Shown: positions 24,600 through 37,149 of the stretch, in pieces
Layout: the number at the start of each line of letters is the position of its first letter
Position numbering within the stretch: position 1 is the first letter of the stretch
Assembly: GCA_027405735.1 (NCBI GenBank)
Contig: JAPEHQ010000001.1
Span: forward strand, 5,952,001 to 6,016,000
From: Mucor racemosus
Taxonomy: Eukaryota; Mucoromycota; Mucoromycetes; Mucorales; Mucoraceae
DNA length: 64,000 nt
Direction: 5' to 3'
The notes under the pieces: generated by a model
Database searches by the model: none
The model's input: the letters and a program-made list of their open reading frames with translations, nothing else
What the model was told of the DNA's origin: nothing
Program-made: the position numbers and the translations under genes

Positions 24600-25610
24600 A
24601 ATGTGTACAAATATTTACAGTAATAAGCTTGAATCAAGTGGGTACAGCATCGTAAGTTCTTGAAAAAGTTCTAAGGTATTATAAAATCTCTTATTTTTAA
24701 GACTTACAAGGCTTATAGTCGGAATATTAATTTATAAAATTATTTTTGTCCAGATCGTCAATTTTGACATTTTTTAATTTTTTTTTTCTGATTTTGCAAA
24801 TCTAGAGTTAATTATACTACCAATTATAAAAACAAAAAATATACACATATACAGAATTTAGCGCTCTATTTGCTCAATAAAAAATAACAAATATTTTTAT
24901 TGCAAAATATTACATGAAAATCCTTTAATCAAAAAACCGTTTTTGGGCCAAAAATGCCAAGTTTCATTACTTGACATTTAATATTAAGCTTTTATAAAAT
25001 GTGTATTAGTCATGGCTACAATTTTCTCTCACAATGTAGTATATTTAAACGTCGATTTTGGTATTAAAATTTGGTTTTTCTGTTTTTTTATCAAAATCAT
25101 GAGTGTTGGTAAGGGTAAAATGAGCCCCGAAAATGTGTGCTAAAAATTCTGAATTTTCAGACCGTACATGTTTAAGCATAAGAAAAGTTGAAAAAAAACG
25201 TCTTTTTATTTAAAACTTAGATATATCATCGTATAAGAGACGACTTAGATGTTCAATCTTGCTATGCTTAATTATGGCGTCGCTCTAGGGGCTCCCTTTT
25301 GCAGTTTTTTAATGAATCTATGATATGACAGCCGGTTTTTCTGGTAGAAAATGCATGTTTCTATGATAACAGATATTTACTATTTTGTTTAGCTTATGGG
25401 TTGATGCGCTGTAATGTTGCTTTTACATTGGCTGAAATATGCAATTTAGCAGGGTTTTAAATGCGTTAAATAATGTAAAGCCTTGAAAATCCTTTTATAC
25501 GTGTGTTGTTGATAAGGCATATCGGACTATCAAGCTGGTATTCTTTTCTTGTATATGAATACACATTCTAACATAAGGGACTAATGTGTTCTTAATATAC
25601 TGTATACAGT
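24600..25610. repeat. Conserved non-coding core (copy 2, inverted)
   Basis: Reverse complement of about 7060-8190. Runs directly after the dynein fragment, the same neighbour relationship as in element 1. Confidence 0.7.
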
Positions 25611-27650
25611 TGAAGAAATAATTTATTACTCATTCTCTTTTAATTATATTCTTTTTAAGTATTATTTATCAAACATGAAAATATACGACACAACACGTGG
25701 TTTTATTGTTGGACAGAAATATCATGTTTTGTGGATGGTTTCCTCAATTCACAGTGATCTGTGAGAGTAGAAATATAAATTTTTATGCAGGATATATGTA
25801 AATCTACCATCATGTATAATTGAAGATTAATTGGATCAATATTCACAAGGATGGGGATTTTTTCCTTTGTTTCTGCAGTTGTAAATATTAGTGTATTATT
25901 TTGTAAAACTTAAAACTCATTATCCAGGGCTTAATTTCTGTATTCACAATAGGGATTGTTTAAATATACACAATGAATAACTACTAGAAAATAAAGTTAA
26001 AACTAGATATATTTATTGAGTATATTGTAGGTAAAAAAGATAACGAATCCATCTCGAACGACATCAGGATTCAGGGTATTTATATGTTTTGGAAGCGTGG
26101 ATATAGAGTCTACAATACAGAGTGTATGAAAGGATGATTTCATCGTCTTGAGGAACTAGTTGATTACAACATGATGATATGATAGGTTGGCCATAGGAAG
26201 TTTAGTAGCATACGACCAAGTTAAGTATATAGGATCTTCATGCTTGATTTACTTTAGACAGTGAATGTTGATGCAAATGGAATAGTTGAATTCCATTTCC
26301 AGGAACGAGTTCATGATTGGCTCACTTCAGGATCTCAGGCTACACCATTTCATCATAGACTAAATGTAACATAACTAAATGAAATAAAATTGGCATACAT
26401 CATTATCACTTCATCATACTCATCATTCTATGCTAAGAATCATGTCTAAATAATCCTTTGAGCACTTCTACTAGTAATACATGTACCCAGTCTAGTCTAT
26501 GTCCTAAACAGGGATGTTGTCGAGCCCAGCTTATACTGGTAAATTTGGCTGGCAAATCCCGGCTCGACACCAATACTAATTCACAAGATAGATCTAATTG
26601 ACTGCTACTCTGTATTTTTTGTTTCAGCCAAAAATATTGGTTTTTCATTGAGATAATCAAAATAATAGTCGATATCACAGCTTATAGCTTATGATAACTG
26701 GGTTCCAAAATTTATTTTAAAAAATGGACGAAAAATGATGAAAAAAACAAAATCGTTTAATTGCTCACGAACTGCAAAGTAAGTCGACCTAGTATACTAA
26801 ATAGCTTTTGTACAGTTTTAAATTCTGCATTTATCTAAATAAAATTCAAACAAACATTTCACATTGAATTTTGCGTAAAATGCAATTGAAATGTTGGAGG
26901 TTTTTTGAAGATACACATCACTTTTTATAAGCATATTTAAAATATAACTAATTGACATGATGCGAAAAAACATTATCTATCGATCGAGCTATTGTACAAT
27001 TTTTTAGTTGCATTTTTTGTAGAGAAAACAACATTTTTGTCCAAAAAATTTTCAGATTCAGAATTTGGGATGAGGGTATATAAGGAAAAATTGAAGCTAG
27101 AAACGAAGGTACCTTTTTGTACACATTTTTGAGGGCATCTCCATGAAAAATCAATATTTTGAAAAACTCTAAATTGGGTCCGAGAGAGCTTAACGAGATT
27201 AATGAAATGAATGCAAAAAAAATGTTGCTCAATTTAACCAATATTTTGAAACCTACTATAGAAATGTCCAAAAAAAATGAAAAAAATAAAAGTGCTCAGA
27301 ATTTTTTTTATATTGAAATATATAACAGAGCACTTTAAAACAAGTAAGTTTTATTATTAGAAAGTGTTAGTATAGCTTAATTTTTTCTGGAGATATGAAG
27401 CCTCAAAGTTTTTGATCCTTTAGCAGTGAAATACGCGTAAAAAATCTGAAACATTAGCACTGAAAAATTGATACCAACTGGAAAAAATAGGATATTTCAG
27501 GATACTTGTTTTTGAATTAAAGCTGAACATCTCAGGTACATTGGCATATAATTTTTTCTTGGTCTTATTTAGTGAAAACAAAAAGTAGAGCAGGGATGAA
27601 AAATGAGACCCAATTTTCAAGGAAAAAGCAGTGAATTTTACCTATTTGCG

Positions 27651-27838
27651 ACTGATTCATATTTATTCTTAGGTGTTCAACATCCCAAGACGGACATTGG
27701 GGTTCCTTCTTCAAAAAAGGGCAATCTAAAATGCTAAATATTTTAATAATTTTGGTATATGTAGTCAAATCTAACGTTCAAACGAGATTTTATTTTCCTA
27801 ATGTATTAACGTTGCTGTCGAACCAAGTTTTGCCAGCC

Positions 27839-27870
<32 letters not shown>

Positions 27871-28547
27871 GGCAGATATACGTGTTTGATATATAAAATT
27901 AGAGGTAGACATTGAAATTTCAAATTGTATATGATATTTAGGGCCCATCGTAATGATTGATGTTTACGAATTTCATATGTATATTGAGTTTAATTGTTAA
28001 ACTTCCAATCAAAGATTCAATTGAAGCCAGTATATTTTGTAATGATTAAATATATATAAACGGAATTATTGATATGTAATATGCAGCGAAAGCATCTTCA
28101 TGTGTAAAATCAAGGTGATACAGCAATAAACACATACATTATACTCGTAAATTAGACTGAATAAGTGAGTATTATGATCGAATTTATGCAGTCGACATAC
28201 GCTATTATTATTGGACAGATGATTGAATATTCACATTCACCGTTTTTCCAGGTATGAAAATACGTAATAATCATAACTATTATTCCAATCAGAGGATTTT
28301 ATTGAGAAAGCTTATAAAGATAAGCGAAAAAAGCCCCTTTAATATACATTTATTACTAAATTCGCATAAAATGTAGTTATTCAGTGGGAATTCCTACCAA
28401 TGCAACCACGCAATTACGCTTAGATAATTGGTTTAATCCAATTCGAATGCCGAGCTACTTGAATATTTCGGTACTAAAACCGACGATTTTGTGAGAAAAC
28501 ATCACATGCAAATACCTTTCTTTTCTCTTCTTTTTACAATATAAGAA
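27651..28547. other. Intergenic region with A28 tract, LONP2 upstream region
   Basis: Holds an A run at 27839-27866 preceded by TTTGCCAGCCAA, whose inverted copy lies at 26545-26556. No gene is visible. The final few hundred bases are the presumed promoter of the Lon gene. Confidence 0.45.
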
Positions 28548-31528
28548 ATGCCTGAAACAACATCAGTATCGGAAAATCTAATTGTAATTCCTCTTGAGAA
28601 CAAGGTTTTGTTACCTTCTGTTGTCCTGAAGGTAAATATGCGAGGTAGAGATGCCGTTGCTCTTACCAGAAAACACTTACGTTCTAATGAACAACGCAAA
28701 CCGACTTATGTTGCTTGCATTCCATTGACTGGAGAGTCCAATATCACACCTGAGAATGAAAAAGAATCTCAACAACTAGAAAATCCTAATGATCCCAAGA
28801 ACAATACTACCAACAATAACAATTCCATTACCGCTTTAAAAGATGAAGGATTTATCAAACCTGAAGATAAGCATCGTTTATTTAACTATGGCTGTACGGC
28901 GCGTATTATTAGAGTTCAGCGATCTGGTCTTGGCGCATTTACTATGTTTGTTGAGGGTGTATCTCGCTTTAAAGTGGATCGTTTTACTACTCAAGAAGGT
29001 AGTACATTGCATGTCAAGGTGAAATACATGGACGATGAAGAGCAAGGGAAGGATTTAGAAGCTGCAAGCGATGAAATTATCCGTTTCAAGGCTCTTGTTA
29101 GAGAATTTCTTACTAAAATGAAGGATCTTCGCATGCCTGAAAACTTGATCCAGCAATTAACTAAACTAATTGACTCAGTTTCTCCTCCAGTTTTAGCAGA
29201 TTTGTTGGTTTCCGTAATCGAAACATCATTTGATGAAAAACTCACAATGCTTTCTACATCAAATCTTAAAGAAAGAGTCGAAAAGGCATCAGAGTGGATG
29301 ACCCGTCAACTTCATGTAAATAACGATGCATTTACTTTTGAATTATACTAAACCTTTTACATTACAGGTTCTCAAAATATCGGAACAAGTTCACTCCAGT
29401 GTAGAAGGCAAACTCAACAAAAAACAGAGAGAATTTTATCTCCGTCAACAGGTACATTATACTTTGATTTATCAGGGATCAAGTAAAAAGACTAACATTA
29501 TACAAAAAAACTAGCTTGAAGCTATTAAAAAGGAACTTGGAGAAAGCGATGGTTCAAATGGCGAGAGAGACGAAGATGAATTAGAGCAATTAGGCCACAA
29601 AATTGAGGAGGCTGATTTATCAGAAGAAGCATCCACAGTTGCTCAAAGAGAATTGAAACGCCTCAAGAAATTGCAGCCTGCATCTAGCGAATATGCTGTT
29701 GCCCGTAATTATTTAGAACTTTTAGCTGATTTGCCATGGAACAAGAAATCTGAAGATGTCATTGATATTAAGGAATCAAAACAAAAGCTCGAAGATGATC
29801 ATTTTGGTTTAGATCATGTAAAAAAGAGAATTATTGAATATTTATCTGTTATCAAAATCAAAGGTGATTTAAAGGCACCTATTATTTGCTTTGTTGGACC
29901 TGTAAGTATATAGATAATGAAGATTATAAATCAATTAACTAATCGGTATTATAGCCTGGCGTGGGAAAGACATCGCTTGGAAAGTCAATTGCCTCATCTC
30001 TTGGTCGTGAATTTCATCGTATTTCATTGGGTGGTGTTCGTGATGAGGCAGAAATGAGGTATATTTTGTATAGATACGAATACCATATTTGATTTCTAAT
30101 AAGGTTTTATAAATCGCACAGAGGTCATCGAAGAACTTATGTAGGAGCAATGCCTGGTTTAATCATTCAGGGCTTAAGAAAATGTAAAGTGAATAATCCA
30201 TTATTCTTGCTGGATGAGATTGATAAGCTTGTGCAATCTTCTCATTATGGTGATCCTGCCGCTGCTTTACTGGAAGTTTTAGATCCTGAGCAAAACAATA
30301 GTTTCTCTGATCATTATCTCAATGTTCCATTTGATTTATCAAACGTTCTTTTCATTGCCACAGCCAATAATGTAGAAACTATCCCAGAACCTCTTTTAGA
30401 TCGAATGGAATTGATTAGTTTGAACGGATATACATTTGAAGAGAAATTGTACATTGCTAAATCCCATTTATTACCAAAGCAATTATTAGCTCATGGCCTT
30501 GAAAAGGGGCAAGTTCAAATGTCGGATGATGTTATCTTGAAAATTGCTGAAAATTATACCCGTGAAAGTGGTGTTCGAAGTTTAGAGAGAACTATAGCTT
30601 CTGTTGTCCGTGCCAAATGTGTGGAATTGGCCAATTTTAAGGAATCTAACAATGAATCAGAATATAATCATCATGTATCTCTATCAGATGTTGAAACTAT
30701 TTTAGGTGTAAGTTTATCTAAGGTTTTAACAAAGATTAATAGTATTGATCGTAAATCTAGATGGCATATTATGAAAAAGAAGTTGCAGAAAGAGAGCCTC
30801 TTCCAGGTGTTGTTACTGGATTAGCTTACTCTGGCAGTGGTAACGGTGGTATTTTATTCATTGAATCTACTAAAATGCCAGGTCATGGCGATCTTCAATT
30901 GACAGGTATTTCCTATTTCATATTTGTAACAAAACTCAAACTCAACATATTTTTCTATATTTATATTTGATAATAAGGTTCATTGGGCGATGTGATTAAA
31001 GAATCGGCAAAACTTGCATTAACTTGGGTTAAATCACATGCTTACGCATTAAAGATTGTACAAAATGAAAATGCTAATCTTGTTGAGAAGCATGACATAC
31101 ATATTCATGTACCCGGAGGTGCTATTCCAAAAGATGGCCCTAGTGCTGGTAAGATTTGTTGGCGCTTGAATATATATAAATATCTAATGCTATTTTTAGG
31201 TGTTACTTTGGTTAGTTCACTTGTGTCTCTCTTTTCTGGTTATCATGTACCTCCTACAACTGCAATGACTGGTGAAATATCATTAAGAGGTCAAGTATTA
31301 CCTGTAGGTGGTATCAAAGAAAAAGTTGTATCTGCTCATCGTGCAGGTATTCGTAAGATCATTTTGCCATTCCGTAATCGCAAGGATGTCGAACAAGATG
31401 TTCCCGAGAAATTAAAAGATGATATTGAATTTGTATTTGCAAAGAATATTTGGGATGTATTAGAAGCAGCTCTTATCATGAATGAAAGAGAGAAATGGAC
31501 AACTCGAGTTTATGAAAGCCATTTGTAA
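28548..31528 (+). CDS. LONP2: Peroxisomal Lon protease (LONP2/Pln-like)
   Basis: ATP-dependent serine protease of the Lon family. Eight exons, 28548-29315, 29368-29451, 29515-29901, 29955-30058, 30122-30707, 30761-30905, 30978-31148 and 31200-31528, give 857 in-frame residues. The N-terminal substrate-binding domain covers about 10-240 with a low-complexity N-rich insert; the AAA+ module has Walker A (GPPGVGKT-like, ~410-420) and Walker B (LFLLDEIDK, ~476-484); the protease domain has the catalytic Ser in GPSAG (~747) and Lys in GGIKEK (~788). There is no mitochondrial presequence, and the protein ends in Ser-His-Leu, a usable PTS1 signal, so a peroxisomal matrix location is inferred. A 53-bp intron at 30708-30760 restores the frame between ETILG and [12 protein letters not shown]. 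Ends abut the formin gene 213 bp downstream. Confidence 0.92.
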
Positions 31529-31741
31529 TAAAATAAAATCTAATAGTTTCACCAAACCGGTAAAAAGTTGATTGGCTCAACTGTATGTGTTGCCGATAGA
31601 AATTTTTTATCCTGCACATCAATTTTTTGATTTAAGAGGCATTGACCTTTTGTATCTGTCTCAGATTCTCTTTTTTTCCATATTTATATCACAAAACATT
31701 TTTAGACTATAAAATAAAAACTTTCATTTCTCTATATAAAA

Positions 31742-34700
31742 ATGGAGGGGTTGTTTGAGCGTTTTCATAGAAAGAAAAAGAGATCCTCTAATGACTCTAT
31801 TCCACCAACAAGAAACAAATCTTCAAATGTCAAAAGAGCACTGACCATAAATCCAAATAGTCGTCATGGTAACATAATATTCCTTGTTGTTATAGCAACC
31901 ACAAACAATCAATGCATAAACTCACTCATTTTTGTATTCGGTTACACATAATAACAGTAAAAAATGCCTCCATTATTCGACGTCAATCTATAAAACCAAA
32001 GCGCTCTTCATTTGAGGCTGGTTCTGCTGAACATAATTTTGCTCGCGGAAGAGGTTTACCATCAGAAAAAGATGTGAATGCACTGTTTGACATTATGCTG
32101 GTAATATAGAATTCGTATTAAAACAAAAGATACTCAATTGTTATTTAGGAACGTCGAGGAATTCATGATCCCAATATGAAACAAAGCATGGAAAATTGGG
32201 AAGTAGAGAAAAAGTGGCTCATGATCAATCAAGATCATCAAGCTGAACTTTTAGCATCTGGCATCAGACATAGTAGAATTGAAGAAGCAGTAGCTGAAAA
32301 AGCAAGTTTAGATATCAGTAGACTTCCTAACTCACAAGTAAATCATAGCGTCAGTAGTCCACTTAGTAAAGCAACCTCTCAACAACCAAATACTGATGGA
32401 TTTTTACCAACAAAATCCATTTCATCACCTGTACATAAATCAACAACACCTGCCGTTCCCAACATACTTGGCCCTATTAATACAAATACTACTGCAAATG
32501 CTTCCAATATGAGTCCCATTAAAAATAGCCCTACACAAAAATACTCACCTACGATAAACAGATCTAAAAGTATGCATGTAACTCCAACATCACCTAATAA
32601 TATCAAAAATGACCATTTCTATGACACCAATGCAGTGGATCAATATTCACAGGAGTTTTTTGTTAGAAAATTCCTTGATCCCAATTTGCGTTCAGTTACA
32701 CCTAAAATTGCAGCAAGTCTTGAAGTGAGTTTAAGAACTAGATCAATCGAGTAAGTGTATGTTGTATTTATTCACATTTTATAGTATTAAATTTGTTTCT
32801 AGTTGGGTTGTCAAGTTTATTCATTTAAAAGGGTTTCATGTTTTATCATATGCTTTGGGATATTTAAATCATGATAGTGAAGATAGACGAGATGTTGCAT
32901 TGGAATTAGAAGCAGAAATTATTAAATGTATAAAAGCAATTGTAAACACCAAAATAGGAGGAAAAGAAGTAATGGATCATCCTGAATACATACATGCTGT
33001 TGTATTTTCGATTGTATGTCCTCAATGGCAAACAAGAAAAATGGTTTGTGAGCTATTAGCTTTTTTATGCTATTTGGATGGATATGAACATGTTGTTCGC
33101 GGGTTCGAATTATTGAAAAAATACAAGAAAACACTTGGATTATATGATGCATGGATTAATGTATTTTTACGAACAATTGTATATGACAAATACCTCAGTA
33201 ATGAAAAGTTACCGGAAAGTCATCTTATGGAATATGCTGTAAGTATTCTCTGTTTTAAATCATTTTAATGATAAATTAATATATAAAAAAACAGCTTTCC
33301 AATATGATTTTAATCAATGCATTGACAAGTATTCCCTCTGGTGTTTATGATCGTATTTATATGCGAAATCAATTTGATGCTGCTGGACTACAAGCATCTT
33401 TATTACCAAGATTAGAAGCATTTAATTATAATTTACTTGATATACAAATCGAATCTTACAAAGAAGCAGCTGAAAATGACATGGAAGATGCATTTGGTGA
33501 TGAATTGGCTCAATTTGATGAACCAAAAGAGCCGTCAGAATTATTTGATTTGGTTGCAGAAAATATATCAGATTCTCGACGTGGTACAGAGTATCTTTTA
33601 TCAGTTCTCAAGCATTTATCCTGGATAAAAGGGGATGTAGAAACAAAGTAAGTGTGGGGGGGGGGGTTTCCTCTATTTCTTTGTAAAAACTAATTGAATG
33701 CATTATTGTAGATGTCAATTTTACAGAATGATCAGTATAATTATCGAAAAAATTGTTACAGACCAAAGGCAACATGATACATTTGACGATTTCTCATCAA
33801 CATTTGGTATGGCTGTTGGCACAGTTATACAAAATTTCAAAGACCTGAACAGATTAAAAGGGATCGAAATAGAAGCAAATGATCTCAAGGATCAATACGA
33901 AAAGTTGGCGGCAGAAAGAGATGCCTTGCAAAGTGAAGTACAAAAGCTTCGAATTTTACCTTCGCAGATGGAGCATCAAGACATTTTGAATAGAAATGAA
34001 AAAATAATTGAAGAAAACAACTCGCTGAGAGATTTATTAAAGAAATCCAAAGAAACTATTGCACTTTTACAACAGCATATAAACAACGATCCTCCAATTT
34101 CTGCTACCAGTACAACAGACACTATTGGAAGAATTTCTCTTAAATTACCACCCGAGAAAAAAAATGTACCACAGAATTACTTGGAAAGAAGATCTATGGA
34201 TGAACGGGTAAGATTTTTCCACAAAAGGCATATGAATAGAATGACCTAATGTTTGTGTACATGTCCATAGCATTTGGCAAGAAATAACTGGCAAAATAAC
34301 AGCGAAAAAATCTCTGAAGAGCAGAAATCAAGTACATTTGGATTTTTGTGGCCATTCAAAAGTAGACATAAAAAGCATGGACCTGTCAGTGGTTCATATG
34401 CATATACTCCACACAGTAAGCTCAACATACAAAGCAGTAAATGCATTCAATATAAACATATTTATTTATAGATCGTTTATCGTTTTCATCAAGTCGAGAT
34501 TCTTCATCTTCACCGACAAGTAATAGCTTTAATGGCGCCAATGAAGCAACTTCTTCTTCATCGCCGCATCTCTCAACATCCCCTCCACCACCGCCTCCTC
34601 CACCACCGCCTCCACCTCCAGGACCTGGAATGATACCCTCTACCATTAATTCAGGTTCTATATCGCCGCCTCCACCACCTCCTCCACCACCTCCTCCACC

Positions 34701-36599
34701 TCCATTACAATTTGGACATCGAAAAGTGCCATCTATATCTATTGAAGGACCGCCTTTAACTGTTCCATCACCACCGCCACCACCTCCACCATCACAACTT
34801 CCAAAAAGTACATTAATGACACCAACTCCAAACAACTTTATCATTCCTGTACGAAAAGAATTACAACATTACCCTCAGGTGAAACTCAAAAATCTACAAT
34901 GGCAAAAATTAGACGCCAAAACAGTTGAAAAAACTATTTGGCATGTTGAAAATCGAGATCATGATTCCATGGAAGAAATATTAAATGAAAAAGGTGCATT
35001 TGGAAAGATTGAGGAGCTATTTCCTGCCAAAGTCAATACGTTTCTGGAGAATAGACGTATTAAGCAAAATAATGCAACTGAAAAGAATGATTCAGTTCGA
35101 TTTTTAAACAAGGAAAAGAACAAGAATATCAGTAAGCTAAAGCAATTGACAAGTAACTTATTGAAAAGATTTTAATTTAGTTTTTGTAGATATTGCCATT
35201 ATGCCAAAAATCAAACATTTTGATTCTTACAAAGAAGTGGAACAGCATATTTTGGCCATGGACGATAAGTTATGCAACGAAATATTTCTGACAAACCTAA
35301 TTACATACTCACCTAGTCGAGATGATGACCTAGTATTAATGCAGAAGTATTTGGATGGCCCTGAAGAAGATTGTCTCAAGCTCGATCTACCTGAGCAATT
35401 TACAATCGAAATGATGCGGATGTATAGATACGAGTCAAGACTTAAATTTATGCTTTTTAGAGTTCAATTTTGGGACAAGTTTGAGCAGCTCAAGCATAGC
35501 TTATCTGTAGTTTTGTCTGCATCAGATGCATTACGGAATTCGGAAGCATTTAAAGATTTATTGCATGTTATTTTATTATTAGGCAATTTCATGAACGCTT
35601 CCAGTATTCAAGGTGGCGCTTTTGGTATGCGAATTGATAGCATCAACAAGGTACGACATGTATATACAAAATAGCGATGCATTCGATATTAATATAAATT
35701 TGCAGTTGGCAGACACAAAAGCATCAGATTCTTCTCAATTAACTTTGTTACATGTTCTTATTGGTATTGTAAGGAGAGAATTCCCTCAAATTTTAAACTT
35801 TACAATAGATCTCAAGGATGTAACTGAAGCTGCACGGGGTAAAATATTGTTTATAAATAACAACAATACAGCTATATTAACGAAATATAAACATTTAGTG
35901 ATGGCAAGTATTACTGATATTGTACAGCAATATACAGAGATGAGACAAGGATTAAAGCATTTGAATGCTGAATTGGAATCTTATTGGAAGGAGCAATATC
36001 AAGATGATAAACAAGATCGATTTTTTACCGTAATGCAAGAATATCAAACATCAGCAACTGGTAGATTTGAAGAATTAGAAGCTTTATATGTTAATGTCGA
36101 TGCGAAATGGAAAGATACAATGGTTTACTATGGAGAAAATCCTCGAAATAAACGACCAGATGAGTTTTTCAACATCTTTTCTCGATTTATATCAAGTTGG
36201 AAGACATCTACCATGGAAGAATCTAATTATACTCGCCAACAAGAGCTCGCCGAAAAACGTAGACAGGAAATTGAAGAGAGAAGAATAAAGGCATTGAAGA
36301 TGATGGACAGTGATAGTTATCATAGCGAAGATTCTGAATCCATTTTAGGTGATAATGACCGACGTTTAATGGATGATTTGTTAGAGAAACTTCGATCTGG
36401 CGAAAAAGAAAATAAATCTAGACAACTTCGAGTCCGACAACGTCTAAAGCGTTTGAAATACGCCCAATCACCTAGCAACAAAATGGAAAGAAAGAGATCA
36501 CATCGTTCAAATAGTATATCTTCGACATCATCTTCTGGACATATGCCACTTATATCAGCAGAAGATATGTTGAGAAGTTTGCAACAAGAAGATGAATGA
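31742..36599 (+). CDS. Diaphanous-related formin (Bni1/SepA type)
   Basis: Actin nucleator of polarised hyphal growth and septation. Ten exons, 31742-31868, 31958-32100, 32149-32750, 32803-33238, 33295-33647, 33712-34207, 34271-34415, 34472-35131, 35190-35650, 35706-36599, give 1438 in-frame residues. Order: basic N-terminus; GTPase-binding/FH3 region about 65-560 (PSEKDVNALFDIML, SLEVSLRTRSI, MVCELLAFLCY); coiled coil about 590-690; FH1 with three polyproline tracts about 804-876; FH2 about 900-1340 (LKNLQWQKLD, LLLGNFMNA); C-terminal DAD about 1360-1400 (LMDDLLEKLRSG followed by basic residues). FH3 plus DAD implies Rho-controlled autoinhibition. Intron 5 contains a G11 run. Orthology to a particular yeast formin cannot be fixed by eye, so no symbol is given. 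Confidence 0.93.
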
Positions 36600-36866
36600 T
36601 TGGATCTTTTTCTTTTATGATAATAAAGTTATAACCATCATTGTAAGACAACATTTTGAATCCATTGTTTACACTAGTACGAGATATCGAGACATCTCGG
36701 TTTCAAATGTATGCTAAAAGGAAAATCAGATAATTAGTATACTTTTTAGTCTTTTGAAAAACTGTTTATTTCCTCACATTTCATAGCAAAAAAAACTAGA
36801 AAAAACTAGAGAAAAAGCTATATACGTTGGATGTAAAAACACCAGTTTTGAATTTCTTGATCTGCT

Positions 36867-36905
<39 letters not shown>

Positions 36906-37149
36906 CTTTTTGTTATAAATTTTTGTGTTCCCTGCGTAACCTTGGCATCAAATTAGATATTTGCTTCTATTGGATAAAATCCACTAGCAGCCCTTTCTTT
37001 TTAACCTTTTCTTTGTATTCTTGGGTCCTGTCCAAGCTTAATTGGTCCTTAAAATTACTATTTTCTTGTCCCTTAACTATTTAGATAAATACCTTTTTCT
37101 TTTCTTTCCCTTTTCCCCCTCTTTCTCTTATTCTAAAATAGTATAAAAA
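36600..37149. promoter_or_regulatory. Desaturase upstream region with T37 tract
   Basis: Contains a run of 37 T at 36869-36905, about 245 bp before the next ATG, and a long pyrimidine-rich stretch (37089-37135) immediately upstream of it. Long poly(dA:dT) and CT-rich leaders are common in strong fungal promoters; that role here is inference. Confidence 0.45.

Larger units (their letters stand above)
20480..27650. mobile_element. Rearranged second copy of the long-TIR element
   Basis: A left arm (about 20485-21980) and right-arm pieces (about 25720-25920 and 26575-27645) are inverted copies of each other and are related to the arms of element 1 (shared GGTCTCA, CATCCCTGCTCTACTTTTT landmarks). 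The dynein fragment at 24262-24509 and the non-coding core at 24600-25610 are also shared. Relative order matches element 1 only when this element is flipped, so the two copies lie in opposite orientation. The tips are no longer recognisable, arm divergence is greater, and the interior is interrupted by a pogo-like MITE and LTR-like sequences. It looks older than element 1. Confidence 0.65.

Noticed and set aside
33090..33112. GGGTTCGAATT string resembling a tRNA B box
   Set aside because: It is coding sequence of the formin FH3 region (VVRGFELL).
34422..34844. Glycine-rich 140-codon frame on the minus strand
   Set aside because: It is the antisense shadow of the polyproline FH1 region of the formin.
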